From Taeniopygia guttata (lineage: Eukaryota > Chordata > Aves > Passeriformes > Estrildidae), in NCBI RefSeq assembly GCF_048771995.1, contig NC_133063.1, positions 15,728,063-15,792,062 on the forward strand: a stretch of DNA of 64,000 nt, in the 5' to 3' direction. A program made the translations under genes and the position numbers. Positions 13,372 through 24,945 of the stretch are shown piece after piece (the first letter of the stretch is position 1; each line of letters begins with the position of its first letter). The notes under the pieces were generated by a model. The model was not told the DNA's origin and did no database searches. It was given only the letters and a program-made list of their open reading frames with translations.

Positions 13372-13535
13372 ACACTGTGGATGCCTCAACCTGGCAGTGC
13401 TCAAGGCCAGGCTGGGTGGGGCTCTGAGCAAACTGGACTAGTGGAAGGTGTCCCTGCCCGTGGCAGGGGTTGGAATGAGATAAGCTTTAAGGTCCCTTAC
13501 AACCCAAACCATTCTATGATTCTGTATTTTGAGAA
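13372..13535 (+). mobile_element. CR1 LINE 3' end
   Basis: The stretch contains the CR1 tail wording GAAGGTGTCCCTGCCCGTGG, then CCATTCTATGATTCTGT. It lies in the YTHDC2-like intron between exons 22 and 23, antisense to that gene. Confidence 0.8.
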
Positions 13536-13965
13536 CTAAATACACGTACAATTATATACACATAAAAATATACATGCACATAAAAAAGCGTGAGAGAATT
13601 CAACCAGATTCATAAATTATCCTACCATGATAAAACAAAATACTTTGCTTTAAAAAGAAATGTTAAAAAAAAGTTTCAGAGAAAAACTTGCTTTTAAGAA
13701 TAGGGATCATTATATCTTTAAAATTTTATAGCAGGGCAGTTTTTTGTCATTTTGCCTTGTTCCATCTAGAGAAAAGACTAATTGAAACGATGGAAAAATC
13801 AATCAACTCCAATTCTATCAGCTGGGTAGAACAGTATTTTCTAAAGCTCTACTGTTAAATGCCTATACTGCTTTTAAAGTACTGACAAATAGAAAAGACA
13901 TTTCTAAAACACGTGACAGATTTTAGTGCCCTTTTTTTTGAACTATGAATTCAAAGTGTCTTTAC

Positions 13966-14171
13966 CTTTTTATACTGAGACTGACCAAGAACAGAGGTAG
14001 GATGAAATTGCACTTTCTTCTCCTTTGATTCCATCAACACCAGGCTGTCTCTGTCTACATGCACAAGATTGGGATACATCCCGGCCACTAAGGCACCTTT
14101 AATTACAGCCCAGTTCTCAGAGTTAGTATTGACATCTCTAATATCAGCTCCTCCTCTGGCTCTCACAAAAC
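13966..14171 (-). CDS. YTHDC2: YTHDC2-like exon 22 (OB fold)
   Basis: The exon encodes FVRARGGADIRDVNTNSENW, AVIKGALVAGMYPNLVHVDR and VQFHPTSVLGQSQYKK, the OB-fold region. The acceptor is TGTCAG and the donor GTAAAG. Confidence 0.87.
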
Positions 14172-14614
14172 CTGACAAATGAAAGAGACAAAACAGTGCC
14201 ATGTTAGCTTGTGTTTGGTTCTCAAAAGGAGTCAGAAACTAAAGGTGAAATAAATGACTTCTTTGTTGCATTTTTCACCACTGCCAACCTTAACAGCACC
14301 AAGAAGAAACCATTACACTGAAATCCTTTCTGATAAGGGGTTTCATACTAACACAGAATACCACTATTTTCTACAATATAAAGACATTTCCTATGGGAAT
14401 AATTCATTAAAACATGAAATGCAGTGGCATGTGGAGATGAGGGTGCTTTCAGTTAAATCAGCCACAATTCCTCATCTACACCATACCCTGCATGAATGTG
14501 TGCGTGAAGGTGTATTTCAAATTAAGGAAAATTACACCAGTGAACATGATTTTTGTTACAATTTCTATATGCTTGACTTTAAAACAATGTTAAAATTGTT
14601 TCCAACTTCTCTAC

Positions 14615-14741
14615 CTGAGGCTCTAAGCTGGCCAAGCACCTGTGTTCTCATTCCTGCAATGGTTTCCATTGTGGCTTGGGATAGGAAGTTCTTTTCACAG
14701 AAGGCTCTCTCCCAGCCGTCACTGCGTGCCTTCTGCCATGC
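14615..14741 (-). CDS. YTHDC2: YTHDC2-like exon 21
   Basis: The exon encodes AWQKARSDGWERAFCEKNFL, SQATMETIAGMRTQVLGQL and RAS. The acceptor is TTTCAG and the donor GTAGAG. The long plus-strand open stretch over it (14254-14745) is a shadow. Confidence 0.87.
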
Positions 14742-15245
14742 CTGAAAATGTTTTTACATTTGCCTATTAATTTGAAGGACTTAAACTAAAAAACTGCATT
14801 TTTAAAAAATATTACATTTATGTCAATAAAATGAATGCAAAACCCACTCTAAAAGTTAATGTATCAAACCAGATTATTTTTTCTGTTCAACAATTAGATT
14901 CTCTTTATGTGTTCACTACAGTGATGATTATGTCAAGTTAAAACAATAAATAAAGATCATTACATTAAGATCATGATTCAAAGTTCAGTGTAGTAGGATG
15001 CAAAGAGGCACATTGTTGGAACATTCAAAATTTTATAATGTTTGAAACAAAACATACCACAAAAACGGTTCCCTCTTCTGTGGACCAGCCAGACTGCCAA
15101 GTAATGCCTTACACAGGAAAGGCACTAGGCAAAAAGAAAGTCTTCTCTGAGCACTTAATCACAGTCCGCCACTCTACATCCAACTGGTGCATCTGCATTT
15201 TGCTTGAATGTGCTGTGATTAGTACTCTCTGAAATGAAAGACTAC

Positions 15246-15518
15246 CTGGAAAGCCCTGAGCAGGGCCATGTGGTCACTGAACGTTCCGGCAGCAAAACGC
15301 TTCCTGCACAGCACGGCTGCACGCTTTTGGGAGGCCAGCGTGGGCAGCACAAAAGGGTCTTGGCAGGCAAGAGCACAGGCAATGGTCAGAACAGGATCCA
15401 GGCACTTCAGAACTACAGCATACAACACCATTTTACCGAGGTGTGGCTCTACAGGTAATTCAGTGAGGTGATAACCAAGCTCAGTGAGATCTTCCCAAGG
15501 GTCCATGGCATCTATGGT
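15246..15518 (-). CDS. YTHDC2: YTHDC2-like exon 20 (HA2 domain)
   Basis: The largest exon here has 91 codons: TIDAMDPWEDLTELGYHL, TELPVEPHLGKMVLYAVVLK, CLDPVLTIACALACQDPFVL, and on to DHMALLRAFQ. This is the ratchet (HA2) domain. It is fully open and nearly identical to other vertebrates. The acceptor is AACAG and the donor GTAGTC. Confidence 0.88.
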
Positions 15519-15871
15519 CTGTTCATAAACAAACAAACAAACAAATAAAGGAGAGGGGGATGGGTACAGTGGACAAAATCAATTTACAGTGAAAGCAGAA
15601 AGGATGTGAATAATGGACATTAACTAGACTTGTTTCCAAACACTACAGAAGCAAGTCAAACTATTAACTGAGACAAGACTTTGAAGCACTCTCTTCCCTT
15701 GACATGGAAAAACACATCCCTACACACAAAATGAAAACAGACAATAAACAAAACTTCAAAACATCCTTAAGTAATTAAAAACAGCTTCAGTACAAACTGA
15801 AGTCAGTAAACTGCTACACCACAAATTTGGGATCAAACACAATTACAATCTAAACCTATTCCTTTTCTGAC

Positions 15872-15991
15872 CTTAAGCATATGCACAGCATTTCTCACAG
15901 TTACAGCAGGCGGAGGATCAGGAGCTTTCATAAGAAAGTCTACAATTGGACAATTAACTGGAGCCAGAAGTTTTGTGTACAAACAGATCTC
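15872..15991 (-). CDS. YTHDC2: YTHDC2-like exon 19
   Basis: This 40-codon exon encodes EICLYTKLLAPVNCPIVDFL and MKAPDPPPAVTVRNAV, the start of the winged-helix/HA2 region. The acceptor is TTGCAG and the donor GTCAGA. Confidence 0.87.
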
Positions 15992-16128
15992 CTGCAAGGT
16001 AAAAGGCAGAACAAAAAAAGATTACCAAGATTTGGAAGCAGCCGCCAAACACATGATTTGTTGCAATTAATAGTATGGTTTGAGGACATTGTATTTTTTA
16101 AAGTTATAGTTTCTAACTGAACATGCAC

Positions 16129-16234
16129 CTGAAGCGGCATCCTTAGAAGTTCTGGAGATTGAAATTCCAACATATTCTGAAATCGGAGCCTGCTGAAGAG
16201 ACGAAAGCAGACTCCAGGCTGACAGCGCCCAGCC
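16129..16234 (-). CDS. YTHDC2: YTHDC2-like exon 18 (motif VI end)
   Basis: The exon encodes AGRCQPGVCFRLFSRLRFQN and MLEFQSPELLRMPLQ. The acceptor is TTCAAG (AAG instead of the usual CAG/TAG) and the donor GTGCAT. Confidence 0.85.
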
Positions 16235-17161
16235 CTTGAAAATAAAATATGGAATGTTGTGAAAATGAGGATTTCTTTCTAAAAACAAAACCAAAAGCCA
16301 ACAAAGACACAGAAACTCAGAATGGAAAAGAAGAGGCAGTACTATGAAGAAAGCGTTGTTAAGTCACACGCAAAGTGAGAGTTTTCTAATCATGAATTAT
16401 TTTTGAGAGTGTGTCAATTTTTTACTGTAATTTTAAGCCAACACTGAGAAATCTGGAGGAAAGAAAAACAAGGCTTATCTAATGTAAAGTGCTGTGGGTT
16501 TTTTGCTAACCTAAGACCAGTTCAAATCTCAATCATCCTTTGTTGTAAGGAACCAGTTGCAAACTTTATTGTTTCCCCTCACATCCCCTAAACAGAAGTG
16601 ATGCTTGGAGTAAAAGGTAGAATAAAGATGAAGTAACTTGTGAGTGAATGAGAGACAGCAAATTCTCTCAGTCATATACATCTATGTGCATACGTGCAGC
16701 TTAATGCCAATATGATTGATTAAACAAGCATTTGTTGCTACATAAACTTCTGAGCCCTCACCCACAGTGCTGAGAAGAATATAATCATGGCCTGTTAAGT
16801 CATGGATAGCTTGGAGAAAGTGAAATAGGCAGTCCTCTGCCGACAGACATGATGTGAAAACACCCCACTGGACATTGTGACTGCTGGTGCTACATGGGAG
16901 AAAGAGGAAGGAGAACAAATTAATGGGGGGAAAACAACCCAGACCTTTGGGAAATGCCTGAGCGTCACTTTTCTACAGCTTGGGAGATTATTCCAAGGAA
17001 ATACATGCTGACGCCTACTCACCTGCAGAGAACGAGTGTTGGCCACTATGCAACACAACACTGGACTAGGCCAGAAACAGCTACTATGTTGTGTGCTTTA
17101 TTCTAAACATAAAGGACTGTGGATATCTGCAAAATGGAAACCGCTATGAGGCATTTATTAC

Positions 17162-17244
17162 CTGCCTTTTCTCTGGATAGCACTGGCTTTTGAAATCCAC
17201 CCCATTTTTACCATTGTAACACGACTCAGTGCATCAAAAGACTT
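17162..17244 (-). CDS. YTHDC2: YTHDC2-like exon 17 (motif VI, first part)
   Basis: The exon encodes KSFDALSRVTMVKMGWISKA and SAIQRKG, leading into motif VI QRKGRAGR split over exons 17 and 18. The acceptor is TTCTAG and the donor GTAATA. Confidence 0.87.
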
Positions 17245-17684
17245 CTAGAAAAACACAGAAAGGAATGCAAACTGAAAACTCAACAGGGTACATGAAATAC
17301 AAGTTACTAGTTATTTAGATTACCAACAGAAGTTTTCTAAAAAGTATGAAATAGTAATATATACAGCAGGTTCTGACACAAAGGTACCTTCTCAATTTCG
17401 AGTGAATTAATGAGGGTATCTCTTTTCTAGTATCTTAATGCTCCACAATTTTTGAAATTCAAGATTTTCAAGGTTTTTTAGACAGATAGCTTACAGTACT
17501 TGTCTTAAAACAAATGCATGTTGAAACTTTTCAGCAAGGACTGTTGCCTGACAGGCACTAGCTCTCAGCTAGTAAAGCTTTTTTTCACTTTACTGTAAAG
17601 TCATAAATAATAAAAAAAAAGTTCTCCAAAATTTATGCACTGTGTGTTTTAGAATCACACTAGGAAAATTTATGGCAGTCCTAC

Positions 17685-17765
17685 CTCTTTCACCTTGCCT
17701 GAGTCAATGACAAACACCACATCACTGACTGTTATGCTGGTTTCTGCAATATTAGTAGAAAGAAT
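17685..17765 (-). CDS. YTHDC2: YTHDC2-like exon 16 (motif V)
   Basis: This 27-codon exon encodes ILSTNIAETSITVSDVVFVI and DSGKVKE, helicase motif V with the following beta strand. The acceptor is TGCAG and the donor GTAGGA. Confidence 0.88.
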
Positions 17766-17864
17766 CTGCAAAGAAAAAAACCAAAACCACCAAAACTATA
17801 ATAACTGTAAAAGCAATGGCAAAATAGGTCATTGTGGCATTGGAAAAAGTCCTCTAATACTTGC

Positions 17865-17952
17865 AATTTTGCGAATGCCAAAAGGTGGACTTTCAAGCAC
17901 TTTCTTCTGGTACAAAGTCTGCATACTTGAATGAAGCACGAAAACTTGGTAT
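17865..17952 (-). CDS. YTHDC2: YTHDC2-like exon 15 with GC donor
   Basis: The exon encodes YQVFVLHSSMQTLYQKKVLE and SPPFGIRKI. The family's exon junction falls after RKI, where the sequence is GCAAGT instead of GTAAGT. This is either a genuine GC-AG intron or a decayed GT site. Confidence 0.82.
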
Positions 17953-18028
17953 CTAACGCAAGACAAAAGGAACATTTTAAGGATCCTTAAAAGAAGCAAT
18001 GAAAAGCCACAGTAACTAAAGGTTTTAC

Positions 18029-18125
18029 CTGTGAGCATTATCAGTGAATCTCTTATCATCCAAAACAATGCGGTCTCTCAGGCTCACTATCTCATCATAC
18101 CCAGGAAGAAATATTAAAATTGCTC
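18029..18125 (-). CDS. YTHDC2: YTHDC2-like exon 14 (helicase motif IV)
   Basis: The exon encodes AILIFLPGYDEIVSLRDRI, the FLPGxxEI motif IV of DEAH helicases, then DDKRFTDNAHR. The acceptor is TTTTAG and the donor GTAAAA. Confidence 0.87.
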
Positions 18126-18276
18126 CTAAAAAAGGAAGTGGGTTTGCAAAGTTAAACAGAAAATTCAAATACATGTCGAATAGCACTCAGAAGGTTTTAA
18201 CGTTTGTGGATTGCTGAAAAAAGAGCATGATTCATTAGAAGCCAAATCCACAACCACTGGTTAGGTATTTACCTAC

Positions 18277-18455
18277 CTGCATCAGAACTATGACAGATGC
18301 TGTGAAGTAAGTGCATTATCAGATCCAGATCCACTTTTTCATCATCAAAACTGTGATGATAAGCTGTCAGTAGCTCTCTGTCCTCTGCACTAAGGTCACT
18401 AGCACTTTTTTGGACCAGGGAACTTTCATCCATGTTTCCAAATCCGAATGAAGCG
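18277..18455 (-). CDS. YTHDC2: YTHDC2-like exon 13
   Basis: The exon encodes FGFGNMDESSLVQKSASDLS, AEDRELLTAYHHSFDDEKVD and LDLIMHLLHSICHSSDAG, the return from the ankyrin insert into the RecA2 lobe. The acceptor is GTTACAG and the donor GTAGGT. Confidence 0.87.
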
Positions 18456-19228
18456 CTGTAACAGGAAAATACACCAGAATCAAGGCTGCCCCTTCGGGTT
18501 TGCATTGAGCCATCCACTCAAAGTTAGTTCAAGACCAATATGACTATTGGTCTTGAATTCTGATGTTTAAGTGTAGCAGAAGGGAATCACCATACTATTA
18601 CTGTTTACTGATTTCAATGTTAACCCAGTGAAGGATGCCACTTTATTTATTAATGTTAACTTTAGTTTTCTTCAACTTCATTGAAACACAACCATAAGCA
18701 AAGGAAAGTATAAAGATACTTCTCGTTCATCTGTTCAAGTAAAAATACTTAAGAGATACGTGTTCTCCAAAAATTTCCCACTAGCAGAAACTACACTAAG
18801 AGAAATTATAGTAGAGATAAGCTTTACAAAACACTACCTCAAGTACGATAACTGTAAGTTAATCAGAAAATCATTCTTGAATGGCCTAGTGTACACATTA
18901 CTTATGTAAATTTTCTTTAATATGCCTATTGCATATAAAAAGAATAAATAAAAACACATGACAGATTTGTTTCCAACGTAAGCATGTGAAAAGTATAGAA
19001 TTAGCAAATTGTGCAAACATAAACAATATGATACTGAGTACAAACTTTTTTGCTGTTTATTTTTTTTAAATATTCCTATTCTTAAAAAGAAGTCTTGCCA
19101 TTAAGTCCAGATTTTAGACCATGAAAAACTAAAACCTGTTCTGATTAAAAGAACACAAACCTCAGATTTCCCATCACAACTCTTTGTATATCATATACAA
19201 CTGATTCTGCAAAACAGTTACAACTGAC

Positions 19229-19294
19229 CTGTAGGATTCCAACAGATGAACAACCTCCGTCTGTCCAAAGTGCCTAGCCCAGTCCACAGCCATC
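19229..19294 (-). CDS. YTHDC2: YTHDC2-like exon 12 (ankyrin repeat)
   Basis: This 66-base exon encodes MAVDWARHFGQTEVVHLLES, the second ankyrin helix pair. The acceptor is TTTCAG and the donor GTCAGT. Confidence 0.85.
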
Positions 19295-20268
19295 CTGAAA
19301 TAGTTGCACAAGTATTTTTATTAGACTTTTCACTTCAAAAGATGAATATGAAGAGCGCATCAGGAGAGGCACTTGACACCAGACTTTTGTACCCATTTCT
19401 GTACTGACATCCGTACTGTTATTGCTGGATCTGCAACTTCCCATTTGAAAGTGCATGAATAGGTGTTAACAGCTATCTGACTTTTAGGTGACTACAGTTC
19501 TTTACCACAAAAGAATGTCCGTTTTACACAGGAGCAAACATGCACAAGGAAGTGAGGAGGAAGAAAGTGCCATTCCTGTAAAAAGTCCACAACAAGGTGC
19601 AGAGATCAGACCTGCCTGTTTGCAGTATCCTTGAAGTCATCTCAAAAGGTCACACCCCAGGCATAACATTTGGCTATTTCATGTCTTTCAGACGCTGTCC
19701 TCCTCACGATGCAGTTCACTGTTTTATCTTTAAACTGCATTCCTTCCCAAGTTTTTTCAAATGTTAGTACCAAATATCAGACCCCTGGAATCCTAATTCT
19801 TATCATTCCATACAACAATTATTTACTGTACTTCCCTGTTTATATGAAGACATAATTCATGACCACAAAACCTGAGTTTCTACAGATTCACAAATATTTT
19901 TACATGCTACAATATATTTAGAAACATAACAGAAAGATCTTCTGATATGGGTAACTCCATGAAAATAGGAATTGCCAAATATTTTGGTCCAATTCAGTAG
20001 ATTACAGTTGTTCTGCTAACCAGTATCTTAAATAAGACCTACTGAAACAAAGTTTATAGCTCATAATCAAGACCATGTAATTAAGAATTCAATTTAGAAT
20101 TTACAGAAAACAATGTGATTATCAGGAGTTAGAAATTGTTGAGGCTGTCAAAATCTATAGTTCTTACAGCAGTGTGATAAGTTAGCAAATTAATTTAGAT
20201 GTTAAACAATTTTCTTTCTCTCTCCTATACTGACATATAAATCTATCTTTTGGTTTCTCTGTTTTTAC

Positions 20269-20384
20269 CAGCCATTAGATGATTTGCAGTGGATACTTGC
20301 TCCCATGCTGATCAACTGTTCTACTTGACTCAAAAAGCCTCTCCCTGAAGAAATCATCAGAGCAGTCACTGTGCCTATAATGAA
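20269..20384 (-). CDS. YTHDC2: YTHDC2-like exon 11 (ankyrin repeat) with 11-base loss
   Basis: After acceptor TTCTCAG the peptide reads HYRHS. It then shifts frame and resumes as TALMISSGRGFLSQVEQLIS and MGASIHCKSSNGW. Eleven bases are missing relative to the four residues (ETSA in human) between HS and TA. The exon is 116 bases, whereas 127 would fit the phases of exons 10 and 12. Confidence 0.82.
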
Positions 20385-20736
20385 CTGAGAAGTAAAAGAA
20401 AAAAAAAAATCCAGCAAACCCAAGAGAAATGTTATTTTTTCATCTAAATATAGTACAAATATTGCTTTCAAATTCCAGCCCAAAGAGAATTTGTTTCCTC
20501 ACTTTATCTCTGAAGTTAGTTCATATGAATTCTACACTGTTTTAGAAACACGCTTCTGTCAATACTTCAAAACAACAACTAACTAAACAACCCATTATTT
20601 CTGCTAGCCCTATCATTTTTTCAGTCGGCATCAGAATGCAAAGGTAACACCATTTGAAACTGGAGATAAAAGTAGCCATAAAAATCTAAGTAAATTTGAG
20701 GTTGCTTTTTTTTATGTAATAACACATGAAACTTAC

Positions 20737-20872
20737 CACTGACATTTTCAGTTAAAATAAGATTTAACAGCTGAGCAAACAAATCAATATCTTTATGCAA
20801 CCAGATGTCAGAAAGACAGGAATCCATTTCTTTTACTATCCACGGTTCAAGGCAATTCACATCTTTTTCAGT
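20737..20872 (-). CDS. YTHDC2: YTHDC2-like exon 10 (before ankyrin repeats)
   Basis: The exon encodes TEKDVNCLEPWIVKEMDSC, LSDIWLHKDIDLFAQLLNLI and LTENVS. The acceptor is CTTCAG and the donor GTAAGT. The frame is intact. Confidence 0.87.
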
Positions 20873-21273
20873 CTGAAGATAAAAAACAATATTGAAAGCT
20901 TAATCTCTTCCAAGAGCTGTCTTTATTCTCATACATTACCCACAAAGAATTGGAATGGTTATTTTTCCCAGCAGCAACAGAAACCCAAATATATCAGTGT
21001 AGATATACCTAACTCAGGTATCAGTTAATGCATTGATTTTGTCATATGCAAGTACGAACACAATGGCAGTCGAGCCATTTGATCTGAGGAAAAGCTGTGC
21101 GCAACCACCCTGTCTGAAGAGCACACTTCAGCTAGAGCAGTTCATCCTAATCAAGTAATCTTTAAAATACGTTACTGTCCTGAGAGACTCAACAGAACTG
21201 TAGAAAACAGATTTTAAATGGCTAGAATACAACACAAATATAAACATCTCTTCCGACAAAAGAAAAAGCTTAC

Positions 21274-21422
21274 CAGTTGATTAAATACTGTGTCACCACC
21301 ATCATCCAACCATTTGTACTCCTCATTTGTCCTTGGAACTGATTTTTGTCTCCGAGATGTCCCTTTGTTAGTGTTATCTTGAGCTGAACACCACTCAGCA
21401 AGAGTGTTCTTCTGTTTCTCTT
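21274..21422 (-). CDS. YTHDC2: YTHDC2-like exon 9
   Basis: The exon encodes EEKQKNTLAEWCSAQDN to EEYKWLDDGGDTVFNQL, the family's linker before the ankyrin insert. The acceptor is TTCTAG and the donor GTAAGC. It is open in frame and less conserved than its neighbours, as in other species. Confidence 0.85.
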
Positions 21423-22507
21423 CTAGAATGCAAAGTATTCCCCAAGAAAGTTTTAGAGTCATATTTATTATCCATTGTTTTCTACTAAAAAAGTTAGTTA
21501 CAGCAGGTTTTACCAAGTTTTACCTATTCAACCTCTTTTATTCAGTCCAGAATGCTACTACCAGTCCAACATAAATGACATATTTAAGGGTATCCAAAGG
21601 GCACCACTGCAAACAAGGGCTATAAAAACAAGGTAAAACCCAACACTTTGGTGTTTAACCCCCCAAAACCTCCGTCATTCCAAACTACTGCATTCAAAGT
21701 ATCTTCCTTAAGTAATCACCTTCCACACAATCTCAGACCAGATCTTTTTCCACAAATGGAATTCTGAAGACGAGTGATACAGTCCCTGCATGTAACAACT
21801 TACTTTTCTACACAAGTGGAAGAAACCTTAGAAAACACCAGGGTCCTAACTGAACTTTTCTGACTCCAGTGATCAGAGGTGAGCACTGTGATCAATATCC
21901 AGTTAGGACTGTATGTTATAACTTTGGGGTTTGCATTTTTTTTTTAATTTTTCTTTAAATAATCACTGGGATCATTACTTTCAGTTGCCAAGAAAACTTC
22001 TGAAGCAGTATCTACTTAATCAACTTAAACCCAATGATGTTTAGCTCAAGAGTGTTAACACTTAAAAAAATACATCCATGCCTGAAGAAAGCAGTGAAAA
22101 ATGTTACTGAAGGGAAATTAGTGCAAGATGTACAAAATCATGCCTGCTTTAATAGCTGCACTTTAATTTGCACCCAAAGGTACAGAGCATCCTATGCTTC
22201 TTTAGTATTCATGTGGGCAGAGCCCCCAGTTATATATAATTCTACAGCATAACAATTAGAAAAAAGATGACATTTATCAACTGAGTGAAAAAAGAATGCA
22301 ACCACTGAATCAAAGTGATTTTTTTTCTTTAATTGCATAAACTATTTCAAAAATGTAAATATTGAGAGCTTAAAGACACTTGCTGTCATCTAACCACATC
22401 TCATTTAATCTCCTGACTCTGGAATTTTAATAGAAAATAATCCTGTTAACTGTTTGTTCAATCAATGATTCTCATTGCCAACCCTTACAATTAACAAATC
22501 CACTGAC

Positions 22508-22615
22508 CTTGCTGCTTCTTTTCTTTGTACTTCACCATCTCTTTGTTTGCATACCCAGTGCTTCATAAAATGTCCTCCAGAAACATCTCTTTAACTTGAA
22601 AAGGTCTCCCTTGGA
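22508..22615 (-). CDS. YTHDC2: YTHDC2-like exon 8 with premature stop
   Basis: The exon encodes IQGRPFQVKEMFLEDIL, then TGA, then STGYANKEMVKYKEKK. The stop at 22563-22565 replaces an Arg codon of the family and would end translation at codon 380, before the RecA2 lobe. Splice sites (TTTTAG / GTCAGT) and phases are normal, so skipping would also break the frame downstream only if the phase changes; at 108 bases, skipping would keep it. Confidence 0.87.
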
Positions 22616-23486
22616 CTAAAATAGAAAAAATCCAGAAAAGATTCTATATTCACTAGCTTCACTTACAGAATTAATTCTTTTAAAAAACTACCTTCACTGG
22701 AGTTTATTTTTCTCAAAACTGTACAAAACAAAACATTTCCAAAGTCAAATGCCACCTTGTTTCTCCTCAACCTCTTCAATTTTATGAAGTGTTATAGCAG
22801 GAGATGTTCATAAGATTGCAGTTATTAACCTCAATTTTTTTTAAATGAGGAAAAGAAAACAGCCGTGTTTGTTTAGGGTTACAAACAAGAACCTGCCATG
22901 TAAGTCTGCCATCTGGATTAAAAATGTAATTAATTAATAAGCAATTAATACAGCTTTTTGCAAAGTTCCATACAGAGACAGTACATCTTTATACTGAACT
23001 ACTTTCTTTTCCTGAGAAGCATGTAAGAAGGCAGCCTTATCTCCATATCCTCAACTAATTCAGCAAAGCTGAGCTTTCTTTACTGAATATTTCTTGACAG
23101 ATGAGACATCCCAGTGGCCTTTACCTTCTGATGATTTATCCTGATTTCTTTTTCAACATGACTATTTTCCAGACCTTATCTGTGGACATTACAGGATGCT
23201 TTTTGCATGAAGATTAAAATCTCTACACTTTGATTTCTTGTTCCTTAACCTGACTCAGGAACACTCAGGATTTTCCTTCAGAAAGAACAATCCACAATTC
23301 ACATACTTTTAGAAGCTGTCACAGAGGAAGCCTTCCAACACTGATCACAAACTCTGTGTACTACAGCGATCCGCAGCTACAAAATGTGGTTTCTGTGGTC
23401 AGGATTTTGTCAGCCATATTGCTGAAGGAGACTCAAACCTTGTATATTACATTAACAGACAAAGCTGCTTCTTTTAATTCTTAAAT

Positions 23487-23516
23487 TAACCAAAAAAAAA
23501 AAAAAAAAAAAAAAAA
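23487..23516. repeat. Poly-A run
   Basis: A run of about 28 adenines lies in the YTHDC2-like intron between exons 7 and 8. No adjoining retrotransposon body was recognised. Confidence 0.8.
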
Positions 23517-24788
23517 GGGAAAAGAACATCTTTTGAATTGTTATTGGCCTGTTACATAACCAGCACAAACACTGTGGTAAACTGGAGAGATTGGGAAAGA
23601 TTGCCATCAGATTTTCCAACACAAATTGACCGATCCGAAAGAACAGGAAGCTGCAAAAAGAGTAAACTGGAAAGTCATACAACAATCACAACCGAGGCAC
23701 TCCCTTGCAAAAAAAATTCAGAGAACATGAAATCACGTGTAATTTCCAGATTCCTGTCTCCAACAAGCTGCAAACCTTATTCAACTGGACAGAAATTCAA
23801 AACGGAGAACTAAACACTTCCATCTGCAAAAAAAGAAAGGAAAAAAAGGTTTCCTCCTCACAAACATTTGCTAAAATAAACCAGTAAGCAATCCCATTTC
23901 CTAAAACCGTTGAGATTTTTTTTAAAAAGGCTGACATGCAGAGAGTCTACCTGATTGTCAAATAAAGCATTTCTCTTAAAAGCTACTTTTCAAAACACAT
24001 TAAAGTTGGACATTACTGTTGAAAAAGTAAGAGGATTGCAAGGTGCCAGAGGAGGTCACCCATGCAGAAAACCTGCAAGCCAGGAGGGTGGGGCAAAAAC
24101 TGCAAACCCACAAAAACCCCCCATCTCCCACGCATTTACATTTTGCCTTTACTAAAGATCAGTCAAATGAAATTAAACCAGCAAAAAATGGTAACTTTTC
24201 TTTGCATTTGAATGTAGTCTAACTGCAGGTAACTGAGTCTGAACACAAAATAAGCGAAACTGGATGTCTTTTCTGAATATTTACCTAGATGAACAACTAA
24301 TTTTCTTTAAGTCAGAGAATCATGTGATTCTTTTTTCATGTGAAACCCAATCTGTCTAAGCCTGTATTTCTGAACTGAACTGGTACAGTTATCTGTGTTT
24401 TATCCAGTAACCAGTAACAACCTTCACAAAGCCTGAAGAGTAAGATCCTACTGGAATGCATTGATACATATCACACTCATGTAGCTCCTAAGTCCTGTAT
24501 CAGCATGAAGACAGAACTTCAATAACCTCTTCCTACTTCTTCAATTAAGAGTGGAGGGGGGCAGGATGTATCTGCATTTACAGAACTCCCAGTGACTAAA
24601 ACACTTCACTCTGAATGAGGTGCAAATAGTCAAGAAACAAGAAACCTGCATACAGAAAGTACAAGGATTCCTGTAATTCTCAGTGTATTAATCATGCCTT
24701 TACTCAGAATAATTTGCTACAGTTTAGTAAGATCTGTTGAGTCTCAGGGCAGGTATACTCAGACTTAAGAGTTAAGATCAAGACTTAC

Positions 24789-24945
24789 TATGTATTACTG
24801 GGCAGCTTCCAAAATACCTAATAAAGAGATTTGCGTCTAGAGCAGCACTAGAGAGAATTAGTTTTAAATTATTCTGTTTTTTCAGCACATCTTTCAGTTT
24901 TATTAGCAAGAAGTCGCTGAACCTGTCCCTCTCATGTACTTCATC
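24789..24945 (-). CDS. YTHDC2: YTHDC2-like exon 7 (DEVH box)
   Basis: The exon opens with DEVHERDRFSDFLL (motif II) and continues to LKLILSSAALDANLF (motif III, SSA) and RYFGSCPVIH. The acceptor is TTACAG and the donor GTAAGT. Confidence 0.87.

Noticed and set aside
14254-14745. 163-codon plus-strand open frame
   Set aside because: It is the shadow of YTHDC2-like exon 21 plus adjoining intron.
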